From contig CAMDJY010000117.1 of NCBI GenBank assembly GCA_945901145.1, positions 1 through 5,334 on the forward strand: 5,334 nucleotides of DNA, written 5' to 3'. Each line of letters opens with the position of its first letter. Position 1 is the first letter of the stretch. This document shows positions 1 through 5,334 of this stretch, piece after piece. The notes beneath the pieces were generated by a model. It had not been told where the DNA came from. It was given only the letters and a program-made list of their open reading frames with translations, and ran no database searches. The DNA is from Legionella genomosp. 1 (GTDB lineage: Bacteria > Pseudomonadota > Gammaproteobacteria > Legionellales > Legionellaceae). A program made the position numbers and the translations under genes.

Positions 1-45
1 TAGGCTCGGAATCGTTTATATGAAAATCAAATCTTTTCTTGTGAC

Positions 46-60
46 TATTAATTTTTAATA
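46..60. promoter_or_regulatory. AT-rich 6-3-6 palindrome, possible operator
   Basis: TATTAA at 46-51 and TTAATA at 55-60 are exact inverted copies separated by three T residues. The element sits where the -35 and spacer of the candidate promoter would lie, a usual place for a repressor site. AT-rich dyads are typical of Fur/Zur-family operators, and a Zur-like regulator is the last gene of the operon, so autoregulation is conceivable. It does not clearly match the E. coli Zur-box consensus, and short AT palindromes arise often by chance in such DNA. Confidence 0.25.
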
Positions 61-74
61 AATTTTGATATCAT
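46..74 (+). promoter_or_regulatory. Candidate extended -10 promoter of the four-gene operon
   Basis: Bases 69-74 read TATCAT, five of six matches to the sigma-70 -10 consensus. They are preceded by TG at 66-67 with one intervening base, which is an extended -10 arrangement. The matching -35 position, around 46-51, reads TATTAA and is poor; extended -10 promoters tolerate this. Transcription would start near 81-83, giving a leader of about 35 nt before the first start codon. A TTGTGA at 39-44 resembles a -35 box but lies too far upstream to pair with this -10. The call rests on motif reading alone. Confidence 0.38.
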
Positions 75-105
75 TGGCGCGCACTGGTTTTGCGCTCTCG
101 TGTTT

Positions 106-110
106 AAGGA
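106..110 (+). promoter_or_regulatory. Ribosome binding site of first MFS gene
   Basis: AAGGA lies six bases before the ATG at 117. It is a good Shine-Dalgarno match at suitable spacing and supports 117 as the start codon. Confidence 0.7.
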
Positions 111-116
111 TTTTTC

Positions 117-1391
117 ATGTCTCATTCCGTGGTGCTTGATGGTACAAAATTAAATACTCAGCAGGGCGGGTTTATGGCATGGATGGTGTGCTTGTCTGCT
201 GGATTGTTTTTTCTTTATGAATTTTTTCAGCTGAATTTATTCGATGTGATTAATTTCTCTTTATCACAAGATTTTCATTTAAGTGCGGCTCAACTAAGCT
301 TGCTGTCTAGTTCTTATGTATGGGCGAATATTCTTTTTTTAATTCCCGCAGGCTTGCTGCTTGATCGCTTTTCTACAAAGCGTGTCATCTTAATTGCTTT
401 TCTAATTTGTGTGCTGGCGACAGCAGGGTTTGCGATGACAACCCAGTTCTGGAGTGCCTTTTTATTTCACTTTTTAGCAGGTATTGGTAATGCTTTTTGC
501 CTACTCTCTTGTATCGTTTTAATCTCGCGTTGGTTCCCGGCAGAAAGACAGGCGTTTTTAGTTGGATGTGTGGTGACGATGGCATTTATGGGAGGGGTGA
601 TGGCACATACGCCTTTGGCGTATTTAAATGCTCATTTCGGGTGGCGTCATGCTTTATTGATCGATGCTGCTTTTGGTGTTCTGCTTTTGCTTTGGTTGAT
701 GTTTATGCTTCAAGATTACCCAGCGGGTGTTAAGCCTGATGTTTCATCTGCGACGCATAAAAAAGCAAGTTTTAAAGCTGCTTTATCAAATTCACAAAAT
801 ATATTAGCTGGTGTTTATATCGCGTGCTTGAATTTACCGATTATGGTTTTATGTGCGTTGTGGGGCTCAAGCTATTTGCAAATTGTTTATCAATTTTCTG
901 CGGTGTCTGCAAGTAGTGTGGTCAGCTTAATATTTTTCGGGAGTATGCTCGGTTGCCCGTTGATGGGATGGTTGTCAGATACTTTAGGGCAACGCAAGCC
1001 GATGATGATATTTGGTGCAATTGCTACCTTACTGATATTGGTGCCTTTATTTGTAGTAACTTCACTTTCTGTCTTCTGGTTAAGTATTATCTTTTTTAGC
1101 TTAGGCCTGGTTACCAGTACACAAGTGATTGGTTATCCCTTGATTACGGAAAGTAATCGTTCTGAGCAGACGGGTTTAGCTACCGCAATTGCATCTGTAA
1201 TTATTATGTCTGTTGGTGCGCTGGGGCAAATTATATTTGGTTTATTGGTGAAATCACAGGCTTTACCAACACCTGTAGATTTTCAACGTGCAATGTGGTT
1301 GTTTCCCGTGATGACGGTTGTTTCATTAGTAGCAGTTAGCTTGGCAAAAGAAACAAATTGTAAATTTATTTATGGAAAAATAGGGGAGTAA
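117..1391 (+). CDS. MFS transporter 1, possible nucleoside/metabolite importer
   Basis: This 424-residue inner-membrane protein has about twelve hydrophobic segments, the usual size of a Major Facilitator Superfamily carrier. The helices fall roughly at 21-41, 58-82, 90-107, 111-133, 147-165, 176-197, 230-252, 265-285, 297-316, 320-342, 353-376 and 390-411, with a polar central loop at about 200-226. The MFS loop 2-3 signature is clear as [11 protein letters not shown] (79-89), and its half-repeat is GWLSDTLGQRK (284-294). Other landmarks are a buried glutamate in helix 1 (YEFFQ, 34-38), RWFPAER (138-144), GWRHAL (175-180), TQVIGYPL (335-342) and a KETNC tail (411-415). The style resembles carriers expanded in Legionella and Coxiella, including the Pht proteins. 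Some of those (PhtC/PhtD) are linked to thymidine uptake. The nearby deoB makes a nucleoside-type substrate reasonable, but specificity cannot be read from sequence. The next gene is a paralogue starting 4 nt downstream. MFS membership is near certain; the substrate is a guess. Confidence 0.93.
   Translation: MSHSVVLDGTKLNTQQGGFMAWMVCLSAGLFFLYEFFQLNLFDVINFSLSQDFHLSAAQLSLLSSSYVWANILFLIPAGLLLDRFSTKRVILIAFLICVLATAGFAMTTQFWSAFLFHFLAGIGNAFCLLSCIVLISRWFPAERQAFLVGCVVTMAFMGGVMAHTPLAYLNAHFGWRHALLIDAAFGVLLLLWLMFMLQDYPAGVKPDVSSATHKKASFKAALSNSQNILAGVYIACLNLPIMVLCALWGSSYLQIVYQFSAVSASSVVSLIFFGSMLGCPLMGWLSDTLGQRKPMMIFGAIATLLILVPLFVVTSLSVFWLSIIFFSLGLVTSTQVIGYPLITESNRSEQTGLATAIASVIIMSVGALGQIIFGLLVKSQALPTPVDFQRAMWLFPVMTVVSLVAVSLAKETNCKFIYGKIGE
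1382..1388 (+). promoter_or_regulatory. Ribosome binding site of second MFS gene
   Basis: AGGGGAG overlaps the end of the first MFS gene and lies 7 nt before the ATG at 1396, supporting that start. A second purine-rich stretch, AAAGGA at 1400-1405, lies 8 nt before an in-frame ATG at 1414. A protein six residues shorter is therefore also possible, or both starts may be used. Confidence 0.6.
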
Positions 1392-1395
1392 TCAA

Positions 1396-2676
1396 ATGGA
1401 AAGGATAGTTACGATGTATCGTTTATTAGAGTGGCGTCAATCCTCAAAAGCATGGATCATTTGTTTTGCATCTTCTTTGCTTTTCTTTTATGAGTTTATT
1501 CAGGGCAATATGTTCGCGTCTATTGCAGATTCAATTATGCGAGATTTTCATATTGAAGCGGATAAAATGGTCTATTTATCGAGTGCGTATTATTTATCAA
1601 ATGTTATTTTTTTGTTTGCTGCAGGTTTATTACTCGATCGATTTTCGCCCAAAAAAATGCTGGTGATGGCCATGTCGTTTTGTGTGTTGAGTACTTTTAT
1701 TTTGGCTCAAACCGACTCGTTTTATATTGCATTCCTTTGTCGTTTTATTATTGGCGCGGGGAGTGCGTTTTGTTTTTTAGGCCCTATTCGTATTGCAACA
1801 CATTGGTTTCCTCCTAAACGGATGGCGTTTGTCACGGGTGCAATTGTGACTATGGCGATGTCTGGCGGTATGTTGGCGCAATATCCTTTAATGACCATTG
1901 TGTTAAATATCGGTTGGCGACAAGCTTTAACAGAGGTTAGTTGGTTAGGTGTGGTTATGCTGATTGCCATGATGCGTTTAATTCAAGATCAACCCAAACC
2001 AGTTGAGAAAACTGTTGCTGAATCATTGAGTATTTGGCAAACAACCAAGCAGGCTTATTTTAATCGACAAACATTTTTTGCAGGTTTGTATGCAAGTTTA
2101 ATGAACATGGGGGTTGCTGTTTTTGGCGCGGTGATGGGTCAACTGTACTTGGTGCAACGTTTAGGAATTTCACAAGAAAAAGCAGCTGTGGTGAATGGGA
2201 TGCTCTTCTTAGGCGCAATGATTGGCGGACCTTTGTTTGGATTTTGGTCAGACCGCATTCGATTACGCTTATTACCAATGAAGGTTGGTGCTTTGATTTC
2301 ATTGTTGATTGCACTTGCTATTTTATATGCACCTGTTACTTCAACTTCGATGGGTGTTTTGTTCTTTTTGCTTGGTTTGACGACATGCTCTCAAGTGATT
2401 AGCTATCCATTAGTGGCTGAGAAAAGCCCACCGTTGTTGATTGCTTCTTCAATTAGTTTGGTTTCGATGATATTACAAGGTGGCTATATCGTGTATCAAA
2501 ATATTTTTAGCTTTGTGTTAACGTCGCATGGTGATATGCAGAAAGTGGGTGGTGTACCTGTTTATTCATTGGATGCCTATCAATTAGCTGCATTAATTTT
2601 ACCAATTAGTTTTTTAGTGGCCATGTTGATTGTCCCCGGATTAAAAGAAACACATTGTCAGGAATATGGAAAATAG
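1396..2676 (+). CDS. MFS transporter 2, paralogue of the upstream carrier
   Basis: This is a 426-residue, twelve-helix Major Facilitator Superfamily carrier of the inner membrane and a clear paralogue of the preceding gene. Conserved blocks occur at matching places: helix 1 YEFIQGNMF (32-40), loop 2-3 [11 protein letters not shown] (77-87), [10 protein letters not shown] (136-145), [15 protein letters not shown] (151-165), GWRQAL (173-178), SQVISYPL (332-339) and a KETHC tail (417-421). Differences are informative. The second-half loop signature is degenerate ([10 protein letters not shown], 282-291). Helix 11 has a polar YIVYQN stretch (364-369). The loop before helix 12 is longer (about 376-394). 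The pair therefore probably arose by an old duplication followed by divergence, perhaps with different substrates or direction. The gene lies 4 nt after its paralogue and ends one base before the preferred deoB start. The start could be 1396 or 1414. The substrate is unknown; a nucleoside or nucleoside-derived compound is inferred only from deoB. Confidence 0.92.
   Translation: MERIVTMYRLLEWRQSSKAWIICFASSLLFFYEFIQGNMFASIADSIMRDFHIEADKMVYLSSAYYLSNVIFLFAAGLLLDRFSPKKMLVMAMSFCVLSTFILAQTDSFYIAFLCRFIIGAGSAFCFLGPIRIATHWFPPKRMAFVTGAIVTMAMSGGMLAQYPLMTIVLNIGWRQALTEVSWLGVVMLIAMMRLIQDQPKPVEKTVAESLSIWQTTKQAYFNRQTFFAGLYASLMNMGVAVFGAVMGQLYLVQRLGISQEKAAVVNGMLFLGAMIGGPLFGFWSDRIRLRLLPMKVGALISLLIALAILYAPVTSTSMGVLFFLLGLTTCSQVISYPLVAEKSPPLLIASSISLVSMILQGGYIVYQNIFSFVLTSHGDMQKVGGVPVYSLDAYQLAALILPISFLVAMLIVPGLKETHCQEYGK
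2668..2671 (+). promoter_or_regulatory. Ribosome binding site deciding the deoB start
   Basis: GGAA lies six bases before the ATG at 2678. The alternative ATG at 2666 has its nearest AGGA (2660-2663) only two bases upstream, too close for normal initiation. This favours 2678, one base after the stop codon of the upstream transporter. Confidence 0.45.
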
Positions 2677-2677
2677 T

Positions 2678-3913
2678 ATGTCATTGAACGCAAGAAGAGT
2701 GTGTATTTTATTGATGGATTCTTTAGGCATTGGTGCTAGTGAAGATGCTGTTCATTATGGTGATGCGCATGCTGATACGTTTGGTCATATTGTCGAAGCG
2801 AGTTATTTAGGCGTTGCAGATCGTGCGGGATTACGCCAGGGGCCTTTAGTTTTACCAAATCTTGCACGTTTAGGTTTATTCCATGCAGCGGTTGCTAGCT
2901 CAGGCAAGGCTTTGATCGATCTTTCTCTTATTGCAGAACCAGAAAGTTATTACGGTTATGCAGTTGAACAAAGCTTTGGCAAAGATACGCCCAGTGGTCA
3001 TTGGGAACTTGCGGGTGTCCCTGTGTTATTTCATTGGGGATATTTTCAAGAAAAAAACAATTGTTTTCCGAGTATATTGCTTGAACAGTTGATTCATCGT
3101 GCAAAAATTGCAGGCGTGCTTGGCAACAAACATGCCTCTGGAACTGAAATTATTCAAGAACTTGGCGAAGAACATGGTCGAACGGGAAAGCCGATTGTTT
3201 ATACTTCTGCCGATAGTGTGTTTCAGATTGCTGCAGATGAAGAGGTATTTGGATTGGATAGGCTATACCAAGTATGTGAAATTGCACGTGAATTAGTTGA
3301 TGAGTATCATATTGGACGGGTGATCGCGCGTCCTTTTATCAAAAAAGACGGTATGTATCAACGTACAGCGAATCGTCGAGATTATGCAATTCTGCCACCT
3401 GAGCCGACATTGTTAGATTTTTTAAAGCAGGCCGGACGGGAGGTGATTGCTATTGGTAAAACAGCAGATATTTTTGCACATCAAGGGGTGACACAAACGA
3501 TCAAAGCTGATGGCAATTTAGCGTTATTTGATGAGACCTTACGTAGTATGAAAACTGCACCGGCGGGCAGTCTTGTGTTTACTAATTTTGTTGATTTTGA
3601 TTCTTCTTATGGGCATCGACGAGATACTCCTGGATACGCGCATGCTTTGGAAGTTTTTGATGCGCGGTTACCAGAGTTAGAGGCGATGCTTGAGCCTGGT
3701 GATTTAGTCATCATAACCGCTGATCATGGCTGTGATCCAACACTGCCAGGTTCTGATCATACCCGGGAACATGTGCCTGTTTTAGCATTTGGTCCTGGCT
3801 TGCCCCATGAGTTTATTGGCCGTCGTGATTCATTTGCAGATGTGGGTCAAAGTGTTGCAGAGTATTTAGGACTCGATTCCTTGTCTCGAGGTGTTGCTTT
3901 TATTAATGAATAG
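2678..3913 (+). CDS. deoB: Phosphopentomutase
   Basis: DeoB interconverts ribose-1-phosphate with ribose-5-phosphate and deoxyribose-1-phosphate with deoxyribose-5-phosphate in the cytoplasm. It follows nucleoside phosphorylases in nucleoside salvage and catabolism. The protein is 411 residues from 2678 (415 from the in-frame ATG at 2666), close to the 407 of E. coli DeoB, and aligns along its whole length. Numbering from 2666, visible family features are MDSLGIG (17-23) with metal ligand D18, KDTPSGHWE (106-114) with phosphorylated threonine T108, TSADSVFQ (180-187), [14 protein letters not shown] (307-320) with D312 and H317, TADHGCDP (351-358) with D353 and H354, and [10 protein letters not shown] (363-372) with H365. 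Spacings match the two-manganese alkaline-phosphatase-fold site known from Bacillus DeoB, so the enzyme should be active. No deoA, deoC or deoD is in the window; partners must be encoded elsewhere. It is translationally coupled to the transporter upstream and overlaps the regulator downstream. Confidence 0.97.
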   Translation: MSLNARRVCILLMDSLGIGASEDAVHYGDAHADTFGHIVEASYLGVADRAGLRQGPLVLPNLARLGLFHAAVASSGKALIDLSLIAEPESYYGYAVEQSFGKDTPSGHWELAGVPVLFHWGYFQEKNNCFPSILLEQLIHRAKIAGVLGNKHASGTEIIQELGEEHGRTGKPIVYTSADSVFQIAADEEVFGLDRLYQVCEIARELVDEYHIGRVIARPFIKKDGMYQRTANRRDYAILPPEPTLLDFLKQAGREVIAIGKTADIFAHQGVTQTIKADGNLALFDETLRSMKTAPAGSLVFTNFVDFDSSYGHRRDTPGYAHALEVFDARLPELEAMLEPGDLVIITADHGCDPTLPGSDHTREHVPVLAFGPGLPHEFIGRRDSFADVGQSVAEYLGLDSLSRGVAFINE

Positions 3914-4346
3914 TTTTGTTATGGGTTATCCAGAATCTTTTATAGAATATTTTAAGCAATTTCCTGTGACACTGACTTCACTAAGAAAAGCTGTGCTTTT
4001 TTCTTTGTGGGAGGCAAAGCGTCCATTAAAAGCTTATGATATTTTAGAATATTTAAATCGAATTAAACCGTCGATGACTGCAGCCACGGTGTATCGAGCG
4101 CTTGATTTTTTTATGAATGTGGGTCTTATTCATAAGATTGAATCGATGCAAGCTTATACCCTTTGTTCTGCACCACAATCCAATTATTCTTTAGAAATCC
4201 TCATGGTATGTGATCATTGCTATAAAGTTATCGAAGTCTATGAGCCTAGTTTGCGTGAATCTCTCATTCAAATTACCAACCATGCCTCTTTTCAAGTCAG
4301 TCAAGATGTGATTGAACTGAAGGGATTGTGCTTGGACTGTCGCTAA
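3906..4346 (+). CDS. Fur-family transcriptional regulator, Zur-like
   Basis: This 146-residue protein has the Fur-family layout and aligns best with Zur. An N-terminal winged helix carries TSLRKAVL (24-31), KAYDILEYL (42-50) and the recognition-helix region TVYRALDFF (61-69). A C-terminal dimerisation domain has two CxxC pairs, CDHC (102-105) and CLDC (142-145), forming the structural zinc site. Aligned with E. coli Zur, three sensor-zinc ligands are kept (H76, C87, E110, equivalent to His77, Cys88, Glu111). The fourth, His96, is serine 95. The His-rich tail of E. coli Zur is absent; the protein ends one residue after the last cysteine. Candidate starts are ATG 3906 (chosen; 8-nt overlap with the deoB stop), GTG 3891 and ATG 3921; none has a strong ribosome binding site, which suggests coupling to deoB translation. 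It may control the operon or zinc-uptake genes elsewhere. Fur-family membership is sure, zinc sensing probable, and the true inducer open. Confidence 0.9.
   Translation: MNSFVMGYPESFIEYFKQFPVTLTSLRKAVLFSLWEAKRPLKAYDILEYLNRIKPSMTAATVYRALDFFMNVGLIHKIESMQAYTLCSAPQSNYSLEILMVCDHCYKVIEVYEPSLRESLIQITNHASFQVSQDVIELKGLCLDCR
4343..4346. other. Overlapping stop codons of convergent genes
   Basis: The TAA ending the plus-strand regulator (4344-4346) and the TAG ending the minus-strand ATPase (complement of 4343-4345) share two bases. There is no intergenic space for a terminator, so each transcript must run into the opposing gene as antisense RNA before it ends. Confidence 0.95.
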
Positions 4347-5334
4347 GTGACGTCACAACTGACAAGAAAATCATGCAATGCAGTCAATGGTACGGCACAA
4401 CATTCCGACGATAATTCAATTGTTTCACCACCAAAGGTAACTAAAATAATTTTTGAGACTTCAGGAAAAAGCTTTTTAAAAGCTGATGGACGTGCTATGG
4501 GATGCACATTTTGTATACTCATTTTGGCATCTAAAGCAATGATTTTTCCAGACGAAGTTACTATCAAAAAATCGATTTCTTCACCTTCTTTAGTGCGCCA
4601 CATATATACTTGCCAATCTTTACCATAATTTTGAATAAATTTAATGATTTCACTGAATACCAAGGTCTCGAATAATGCACCAGCCTGCGGACTCAATAAA
4701 AGCGGCTCTTTTTTTTGCCAACCTTGCAAGCGAGCCGCAAGGCCTGTGTCTAGAAAATATAGCTTGGGGGCTTTAGTAAGACGTTTGTTTAAATTACTCG
4801 TGTAAGGCTTTAAACAATAAATCAGTGACGTACGTTGTAATAGGCTAATCCATTCTTTAACGGTAACGGATTGAATACCACTATCTCGTGCAATATTTGT
4901 ATAATCTAAAATCATGCCCGTTCTGGCAGCTAACAAACCCAACATGATGTTGAATGACTCTTGTTTTTGAACACCTGCACTTAAAATAATATCTTTTTCA
5001 ATATAGGTACGTATGTAGTCGTTCAGATATTGAACAGTCGAGACTGTTGAGTCAATATAAAGCTCGGGCCAGCCTCCTTTGAACAAAACTTCAGATACAT
5101 TCAGTTCGTTCATTGAGTGTTTTAATTCATGTACAGTCAGAGTATTCAAGAAAAAATAACTTGCCCGACCCGCCAGGCTCTCTTTAATATTTTTGTCCAT
5201 CAATAATTGATTTGAGCCTGTCATGCGAAACAGTACAGATAGAGAGATATCTTTTTCTAATCGCTGTCTTTTTAATTGATCAATCTGTCGTTTAATCTCA
5301 GAGAATAACTGAGGCACATATTGTACTTCGTCTA
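4343..5334 (-). CDS. AAA-type ATPase with DUF4143 domain, N-terminus cut by window edge
   Basis: This is a partial gene: 329 codons are visible and the reading frame is open to the right edge. The GTG at 5315-5317 looks like a start but is internal. In-frame residues just before it read DEVQYV, and the preceding partial codon (?TA) must encode a hydrophobic residue. This gives the Walker B hhDEVQ motif of AAA_14 ATPases. Walker A and probably some 70-80 residues lie outside. Counting from that D, the protein shows TGSNQ (38-42, sensor-1 region), GGWPELY (86-92), YIRTYIEKD (106-114), a DUF4143 start with YFLDTGLAARL (192-202), ALFETLV (219-225), and EGEEID (249-254) followed by ALDAK (266-270). 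DUF4143 belongs to the PD-(D/E)xK nuclease clan, and D254 with D268-x-K270 fits that core, though nuclease activity is unproven in most members. These widespread cytoplasmic ATPases have largely unknown roles and are often in accessory or toxin-antitoxin-like settings. It converges on the regulator and shows no link to nucleoside metabolism. Confidence 0.93.
   Translation of the reverse strand, partial: DEVQYVPQLFSEIKRQIDQLKRQRLEKDISLSVLFRMTGSNQLLMDKNIKESLAGRASYFFLNTLTVHELKHSMNELNVSEVLFKGGWPELYIDSTVSTVQYLNDYIRTYIEKDIILSAGVQKQESFNIMLGLLAARTGMILDYTNIARDSGIQSVTVKEWISLLQRTSLIYCLKPYTSNLNKRLTKAPKLYFLDTGLAARLQGWQKKEPLLLSPQAGALFETLVFSEIIKFIQNYGKDWQVYMWRTKEGEEIDFLIVTSSGKIIALDAKMSIQNVHPIARPSAFKKLFPEVSKIILVTFGGETIELSSECCAVPLTALHDFLVSCDVT
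4682..4716 (+). terminator. Candidate intrinsic terminator for the plus-strand operon, inside the antisense ATPase gene
   Basis: AGCC plus GC (4682-4685, 4687-4688, with T4686 bulged) can pair with GCGGCT (4702-4707) around a 13-nt loop. Eight T residues follow at 4709-4716. This is a terminator-like layout on the plus strand about 340 nt after the regulator's stop codon, and it would be the first good place for the operon transcript to end. The stem is short and bulged, and the T run also encodes a Lys-Lys pair of the ATPase on the other strand, so it may be fortuitous. Confidence 0.25.

Noticed and set aside
79..95. GCGCA/TGCGC five-base stem with a 7-nt loop in the operon leader
   Set aside because: It is too short and isolated to call a riboswitch or attenuator; no T run follows and it lies at the predicted transcription start.
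1722..2314. Two minus-strand open frames of 82 and 84 codons inside the second MFS gene
   Set aside because: They oppose a clear full-length transporter and have no recognisable motifs or supporting ribosome binding sites.
3891..3905. GTG at 3891 as the start of the regulator
   Set aside because: It would add a Val/Met-Leu-Leu-Leu-Leu leader not typical of Fur-family proteins; ATG at 3906 overlapping the deoB stop is more natural, though 3921 is also possible.
3986..4006. AAAAGC-TGT-GCTTTT hairpin with flanking T-rich or A-rich tails, possible terminator for the minus-strand ATPase transcript
   Set aside because: The stem has only two G-C pairs and lies in a well-conserved coding part of the regulator, so it is most likely chance in AT-rich DNA.
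4347..4356. Perfect 10-base palindrome GTGACGTCAC just after the regulator stop
   Set aside because: It lies within the final codons of the ATPase, has no loop to form a terminator, and is not in a promoter position; no known bacterial operator fits it well.
4347..4628. 93-codon plus-strand open frame downstream of the regulator
   Set aside because: It is antisense to the conserved DUF4143 coding region, has no domain-like features and no convincing ribosome binding site; it is a shadow of the real minus-strand gene.

Overview
The window looks like part of an AT-rich gammaproteobacterial chromosome. The DeoB and Zur-like proteins resemble their E. coli counterparts. The two MFS carriers resemble the expanded MFS families of intracellular Legionella/Coxiella-type bacteria. 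The order-level placement (Legionellales or relatives) is an inference from protein style and base composition. No RNA gene, insertion sequence, CRISPR array or origin was seen.

Layout: bases 1-116 are a leader with a plausible extended -10 promoter, an AT-rich palindrome that could be an operator, and a good ribosome binding site. Four tightly packed plus-strand genes follow: MFS transporter 1 (117-1391), paralogous MFS transporter 2 (1396-2676), phosphopentomutase deoB (about 2678-3913) and a Zur-like Fur-family regulator (about 3906-4346). Junctions are 4 nt, 1 nt and an 8-nt overlap, so this is almost certainly one translationally coupled operon. A minus-strand gene (4343 to beyond the right edge) encodes an AAA-type ATPase with a DUF4143 C-terminal region. 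It converges on the regulator so tightly that the two stop codons overlap. Its N-terminus, including Walker A, lies outside the window, and the window edge falls right at its Walker B motif.

Working model (inference): the two carriers import a nucleoside or related metabolite. Phosphopentomutase links the (deoxy)ribose-1-phosphate released by nucleoside phosphorylases to the 5-phosphate form used in central metabolism or nucleotide synthesis. The last gene regulates the operon or responds to the same nutritional state. The oddest point is a Zur-type protein in a sugar-phosphate/nucleoside operon. Its structural zinc site is intact, but one of the four sensor-site ligands of E. coli Zur (His96) is replaced by serine. 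The ATPase appears unrelated to this pathway.
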